DNA of 9,969 nucleotides from positions 1-9,969 of the forward strand of contig CABKML010000039.1 in NCBI GenBank assembly GCA_902373515.1, read 5' to 3'. Below are positions 6,597 to 9,969 of this stretch, one piece after another. The notes under the pieces were generated by a model. It was not told where the DNA came from. It saw only the letters and a program-made list of their open reading frames with translations, and ran no database searches. How positions within the stretch are numbered: position 1 is the stretch's first letter; each line of letters begins with the position of its first letter. Made by a program: the position numbers and the translations under genes. Origin of the DNA: an uncultured Eubacteriales bacterium. GTDB lineage: Bacteria; Bacillota; Clostridia; Saccharofermentanales; Fastidiosipilaceae.

Positions 6597-9059
6597 ATGG
6601 CAGAATTGAAGCATTTAGAAATTGAGCCGAAGTGGCAAAAAAAATGGCAGGAGGCTGATTGCTTCCACGCTGTTACCGGCTCGAAAAAACCTAAATTTTA
6701 TTGTTTAGTTGAATTTCCTTATCCGTCAGGTCAGGGTTTACATATAGGTCATCCTCGCCCGTACACGGGAATGGATGTTATCGCTCGCATGAAACGTTTG
6801 CAGGGGTATAACGTTCTGTATCCTATGGGCTTTGACTCTTTCGGTTTGCCGGCGGAGAACTATGCTATTAAAAATAAAGTACATCCGGCAGTTGTTACAG
6901 CTCAGAATATCAAACATTTTAAGGAACAGTTGCAGCGCTTGGGCCTGAGTTTCGATTGGGATCGGGAAATAAGAACAACTGATCCGGAATATTATAAATG
7001 GACGCAGTGGATTTTTATTCAAATGTTTAAGCACGGTCTGGCTTATAAAAAAGAAATGACGGTCAACTGGTGTACTTCCTGCAAGTGTGTCCTGGCTAAT
7101 GAAGAGGTTGTCGGCGGTCATTGTGAACGTTGTCATGCTGAAGTTGTGCAGAAATTCAAATCGCAGTGGATGCTGCGGATTACGGCTTATGCCGATAAAT
7201 TGCTGGCCGGCTTGGAAAATGTCGATTATATCCCGCAAGTTAAAATGCAGCAACGGAACTGGATCGGTCGGTCGGTCGGAGCTGAGATTGATTTTCAGGT
7301 CAAAATAGGTGCCGAAAAGGCTGCGGAAAAGAAGTTGATTACCGTTTTCACCACGCGCCCCGATACGGTTTTCGGTGTTTCATATGTCGTTCTGGCTCCG
7401 GAACATCCTTATGTAGCGGAATGGTTACAGGCCGGTTTGATCAAAAATGCTGAAGCGGTGCGCAATTATCAGGTAGAAGCGGGCAAAAAATCTGATTTTG
7501 AACGAACGGAATTGGCGAAAGAAAAGAGCGGCGTAGAACTGCAGGGAATACGGGCTGTTAATCCGGTTAACGGTCAGGAGATTCCAATTTATTTGTCGGA
7601 TTATGTTTTAGCTACTTATGGTACGGGAGCCGTTATGGCTGTACCGGCACATGACAGCCGTGACTTTGAATTTGCCCGGAAATTCAATTTGCCTGTAAAA
7701 CAGGTGATTGCGGCGGCAGCAGATCAAGCGACGGAGTTACCTTTTACTGATTACGCCGGCGTTTTGCTTAATTCAGATTTCTTGAACGGTTTAACGGTGA
7801 CGGCTGCGAAAGAGAAAATTATCGATTATCTTGAAAAACAGGGATACGGCCGTAAAAAAGTCAATTATAAATTACGTGACTGGGTCTTTTCCAGACAACG
7901 TTATTGGGGCGAACCGATACCGGTAGTGAAGTGTGCCGTCTGCGGCTATGTTGCCTTACCTGAAAGCAGCTTGCCTTTACGTTTGCCGCAAGTAGAAAGC
8001 TATGAAACGACGGATAACGGTGAATCGCCGCTGGCCAATTTAAAAGATTGGGTGCAGACGACCTGTCCGCAGTGCCACGGACCGGCAGAAAGGGAGACTG
8101 ATACGATGCCGCAATGGGCCGGATCTTCCTGGTATTTCCTCCGCTATCTCGACCCGCATAACGATCAGGCTTTTGCCGGCAAAGAAGCATTGGATTATTG
8201 GATGCCGGTTGATTGGTATAACGGCGGCATGGAACATACAACTTTGCATTTACTGTACAGTCGTTTCTGGTACTTATTCTTGCATGATATCGGGGCTGTT
8301 CCTACTTCCGAACCTTACAGCAAACGTACCGCCCACGGTATGATTTTGGGCGAAGACGGCGAAAAGATGAGTAAATCGCGCGGCAATGTAATTAATCCGG
8401 ACGATATGATCGATCAGTTCGGAGCCGATACTTTGCGTTTGTACGAGATGTTTATCGGTGATTTTGAGAAAGTTGCCCCGTGGAATATAAGAGGCGTACG
8501 CGGTTGTCGCCGTTTCCTGGAACGCGTTTACAATTTGCCGGACTTCTTAGCCGCAGGTGAAAAGCTGCAACAGGATGAAGACGGTTACAGTAAAGACTTG
8601 CAGACTTTGATGCACCAGACAATCAACAAAGTTACAAACGATATTTTGCACCTGAAGCATAATACGGCGATAGCGCAATTGATGACTCTGATTAATGCGT
8701 TTTACGAACGTAAAGCCGTGACACGGGCGGAACTGAGGACTTTCTTACTGTTGCTGAACCCCTTTGCACCGCATATTACGGAAGAGATGTGGGAACAGGA
8801 ACATTATTCCGATAAGATGTTGGTATATGCTTCCTGGCCGACTTATGATCCGGCTAAATGTGTGGAAAATGAAATCGAAATAGCCATTCAGGTTAACGGC
8901 AAGATGCGCGGGACGATAAAGGTGGAGCAAACGGCAGCCAAAGAAAGCATTCTGGCAGCGGCTAAACAGGAAAGTCGGGTGCAGGCACAACTTGCAGGCA
9001 AGGAAATTGTCAAGGAAATTTATGTGCCGAAGCGTCTGGTGAATTTCGTTGTACGTTAA
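6597..9059 (+). CDS. leuS: Leucyl-tRNA synthetase
   Basis: An 820-residue cytoplasmic class I synthetase that activates leucine with ATP and loads it on tRNA-Leu. The catalytic fold shows HIGH at 49-52 and KMSKS at 590-594. The inserted CP1 editing domain has TTRPDTVFG from residue 252 and [15 protein letters not shown] with D353/D356, the pair expected for hydrolysis of mischarged tRNA. Two four-cysteine clusters are present: C159/C162 (plus C164) with C176/C179, and C446/C449 with C490/C493, likely zinc sites. The GSSWYFLRY signature, anticodon-binding region and C-terminal VNGKMRG domain are all there, so the enzyme looks complete and editing-competent; family length is about 800-880. AGGAGG lies five bases before the ATG. 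It is last in the four-gene run. No hairpin-plus-T-run terminator follows its stop before the IS begins 29 bases later. Confidence 0.97.
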   Translation: MAELKHLEIEPKWQKKWQEADCFHAVTGSKKPKFYCLVEFPYPSGQGLHIGHPRPYTGMDVIARMKRLQGYNVLYPMGFDSFGLPAENYAIKNKVHPAVVTAQNIKHFKEQLQRLGLSFDWDREIRTTDPEYYKWTQWIFIQMFKHGLAYKKEMTVNWCTSCKCVLANEEVVGGHCERCHAEVVQKFKSQWMLRITAYADKLLAGLENVDYIPQVKMQQRNWIGRSVGAEIDFQVKIGAEKAAEKKLITVFTTRPDTVFGVSYVVLAPEHPYVAEWLQAGLIKNAEAVRNYQVEAGKKSDFERTELAKEKSGVELQGIRAVNPVNGQEIPIYLSDYVLATYGTGAVMAVPAHDSRDFEFARKFNLPVKQVIAAAADQATELPFTDYAGVLLNSDFLNGLTVTAAKEKIIDYLEKQGYGRKKVNYKLRDWVFSRQRYWGEPIPVVKCAVCGYVALPESSLPLRLPQVESYETTDNGESPLANLKDWVQTTCPQCHGPAERETDTMPQWAGSSWYFLRYLDPHNDQAFAGKEALDYWMPVDWYNGGMEHTTLHLLYSRFWYLFLHDIGAVPTSEPYSKRTAHGMILGEDGEKMSKSRGNVINPDDMIDQFGADTLRLYEMFIGDFEKVAPWNIRGVRGCRRFLERVYNLPDFLAAGEKLQQDEDGYSKDLQTLMHQTINKVTNDILHLKHNTAIAQLMTLINAFYERKAVTRAELRTFLLLLNPFAPHITEEMWEQEHYSDKMLVYASWPTYDPAKCVENEIEIAIQVNGKMRGTIKVEQTAAKESILAAAKQESRVQAQLAGKEIVKEIYVPKRLVNFVVR

Positions 9060-9103
9060 TTGATAGAAAGAAAAAGGTCGTTCGCTTGTGATATGTACCC
9101 TCT

Positions 9104-9122
9104 TTACTGGACAAACCAGTAA
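9104..9122 (+). promoter_or_regulatory. IS-tip hairpin overlapping the orfA ribosome binding site (right copy)
   Basis: TTACTGG (9104-9110), loop ACAAA, CCAGTAA (9116-9122). The 3' arm runs into AAGGAGG (9121-9127), which serves the orfA ATG at 9136. RNA reading through from leuS, which shows no terminator, would contain the full stem. Confidence 0.55.
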
Positions 9123-9135
9123 GGAGGATATTTTT

Positions 9136-9705
9136 ATGCGCTATAGTTATGAGTTTAAAAGAAGATGTGTTGAGATGTATTATCAAGGCTTGTATCCTGA
9201 TACCCCAGATGGTATATGTAGTGAAGAATTTCGCCATACAATCAGGAAATGGGTACGTATCGAAGAATCTTGTGGACCTGAGGCACTAAAACACAAAGCT
9301 CAGAATAAAGTATGGTCTCCCGAAGATAAATATGCGTTAGTTGCACGTGTGCTATCTGGAGAATCTAATAAATCTGTCGCACTCACCTCAGGTATCAATG
9401 AAGGAATGCTTTATCAATGGGTTAGAAAATATAAGATTTATGGCTATAATGGTCTTATATCAAAACCGAAAGGTCGTAAATCCAAGGATCCGGATATGCA
9501 AAAGATTGGTACTCGAGAGCCGAAAAAACTAAACGAATCAGAATACGAGGAATTAATTCGACTAAGGGCTGAGAACGCTTATATCAAGGCTGAAAATGAA
9601 GTAATAAAAAAAGAGATCGCCTTGAGAGAAGAAAAAGAAGCTGCACGACTCAAGGCGAAAAAGCAGCAATCATCAAAGAACTCCGTGAAAAAGGATACCC
9701 ATTAA
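9136..9705 (+). CDS. IS3-family transposase OrfA (helix-turn-helix protein), right copy
   Basis: Identical in DNA and protein to the left copy: 189 residues, two helix-turn-helix regions and a C-terminal coiled coil. The start at 9136 is set by AAGGAGG at 9121-9127, eight bases upstream. An in-frame GTG at 9088 would add 16 residues, but its first base lies in host DNA, outside the element, so it is not the gene's own start. The frame ends at TAA 9703-9705, inside the overlapping orfB frame. Confidence 0.9.
   Translation: MRYSYEFKRRCVEMYYQGLYPDTPDGICSEEFRHTIRKWVRIEESCGPEALKHKAQNKVWSPEDKYALVARVLSGESNKSVALTSGINEGMLYQWVRKYKIYGYNGLISKPKGRKSKDPDMQKIGTREPKKLNESEYEELIRLRAENAYIKAENEVIKKEIALREEKEAARLKAKKQQSSKNSVKKDTH
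9606..9658 (+). promoter_or_regulatory. Programmed -1 frameshift module between orfA and orfB (right copy)
   Basis: Seven A at 9606-9612 in the codon setting A AAA AAA. A -1 frame stop TGA stands at 9597-9599. A 10-bp stem pairs 9617-9626 with 9649-9658. A second, weaker slip candidate (GCG AAA AAG) straddles the 3' arm at 9655-9663. Loop bases GCTGC (9640-9644) can also pair with GCAGC (9663-9667), but the connecting four bases look too short for an ordinary pseudoknot, so this may be an alternative fold. Confidence 0.75.
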
Positions 9706-9969
9706 AGTATCTTTTAATTGCCATGAGAATGGCCAGATCAACCTATTATTTCGAGATCAATAAGGCAGATGTTGTTGCTAACCGCAATCAGGAATTATTA
9801 GCGGAAATCACAGAAATTTTTGAACAGCACAAGCACAGATATGGCGTACGTAGAGTTCACAGAGAGCTTATAAATCGAGGATACCGGATGAATCATAAAC
9901 GAGTACAACGACTAATGCATGAAGCAGGATTGTTTGGCAAACGTCCTAAGGAGAAATATCATTCCTACA
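9606..9969 (+). CDS. IS3-family transposase OrfB, N-terminal part (right copy, cut by window edge)
   Basis: Same partial frame as in the left copy: open from 9600 to the last base in the -1 frame of orfA, about 121 codons from the slip site. It encodes the linker (AAIIKELREKGYPLKYLL, then MARSTYYFE) and the helix-turn-helix region with HRYGVRRVHREL. The first in-frame ATG is at 9723. The DDE domain lies outside. Expression most likely depends on frameshifting from orfA. Confidence 0.85.

Larger units (their letters stand above)
9089..9969 (+). mobile_element. IS3-family insertion sequence, 5' part (right copy)
   Basis: Second copy of the same element, running rightward out of the window, with complete orfA and partial orfB. 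Its tip TGATATGTACCC starts at 9089; the base before it (G at 9088) differs from the matching base by the left copy, which sets the boundary. It lies 29 bases after the leuS stop, in the same orientation as leuS. It ends at the window edge at exactly the base where the left copy ends. The right end and target duplication are not visible. Perfect identity with the left copy implies recent transposition or continuing gene conversion. Confidence 0.93.

Noticed and set aside
6548..6625. 25-codon ORF overlapping the DUF2079 stop (ATGA) and the leuS start, a possible leader peptide
   Set aside because: It has no ribosome binding site, only one leucine codon and no terminator/antiterminator structure, and most of its second half shadows leuS.
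9060..9088. Intrinsic terminator after leuS
   Set aside because: There is no complete hairpin followed by a T run; only one possible arm remains before the IS tip.
1..9969. A mobile composite transposon carrying leuS and its neighbours
   Set aside because: The IS copies face outward with only their inner tips visible, the cargo is mostly housekeeping, and the symmetric ends are better explained by assembly breaks. No outer ends or target duplications can be seen.

Overview
The window reads as an ordinary stretch of chromosome from a low-to-mid GC anaerobic member of the Bacillota, probably a gut Clostridia-type bacterium, enclosed by two copies of one IS3-family insertion sequence. The taxonomic guess rests on the Gram-positive style of the leucyl-tRNA synthetase (two four-cysteine clusters), a YhaM-type 3'-5' exoribonuclease, strong AGGAGG-type ribosome binding sites and the style of the IS OrfA. 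It is an inference, not a measurement.

Layout. Positions 1-881 hold the 5' part of an IS3-family element on the minus strand: orfA complete, orfB cut by the window edge. Positions 925-2622 (minus) encode a BmrA/LmrA-like half-size ABC exporter. Positions 2623-2929 are a divergent control region with a very good promoter for the exporter (-35 TTGACA, 17 bp, extended -10), a likely promoter for the rightward genes and two small palindromes. Rightward follow four genes with gaps of 19, 18 and 45 bases: a NahK-like N-acetylhexosamine 1-kinase (2930-4078), a YhaM-like OB-fold/HD exoribonuclease (4098-5018), a DUF2079 polytopic membrane protein (5037-6551) and leuS (6597-9059). The spacing suggests one transcription unit, with an extra extended -10 promoter just before leuS. 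Positions 9089-9969 hold a second IS copy on the plus strand, again cut inside orfB.

The two IS segments are an exact 881-base inverted repeat: position x on the left matches 9970-x on the right. I compared them line by line and found no difference. Both stop at the same internal base of orfB, so the window is probably a whole contig whose ends are assembly breaks in a multicopy element. The same comparison fixes the inner IS tip exactly (TGATATGTACCC) and shows that the longest orfA reading frame starts outside the element (ATG on the left, GTG on the right). The real start is the internal ATG behind AAGGAGG.

The richest structure is in the IS. It has a hairpin at its left tip that overlaps the orfA ribosome binding site. 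It also has a complete-looking -1 frameshift module: a run of seven A, a -1 frame stop just upstream, and a 10-bp stem four bases downstream. Both copies lie a few tens of bases past the stop codon of a host gene and in that gene's orientation. The host genes themselves look intact and mostly housekeeping. I found no clearly new multi-gene system; the most original leads are the IS target pattern and the orphan sugar kinase placed with leuS.
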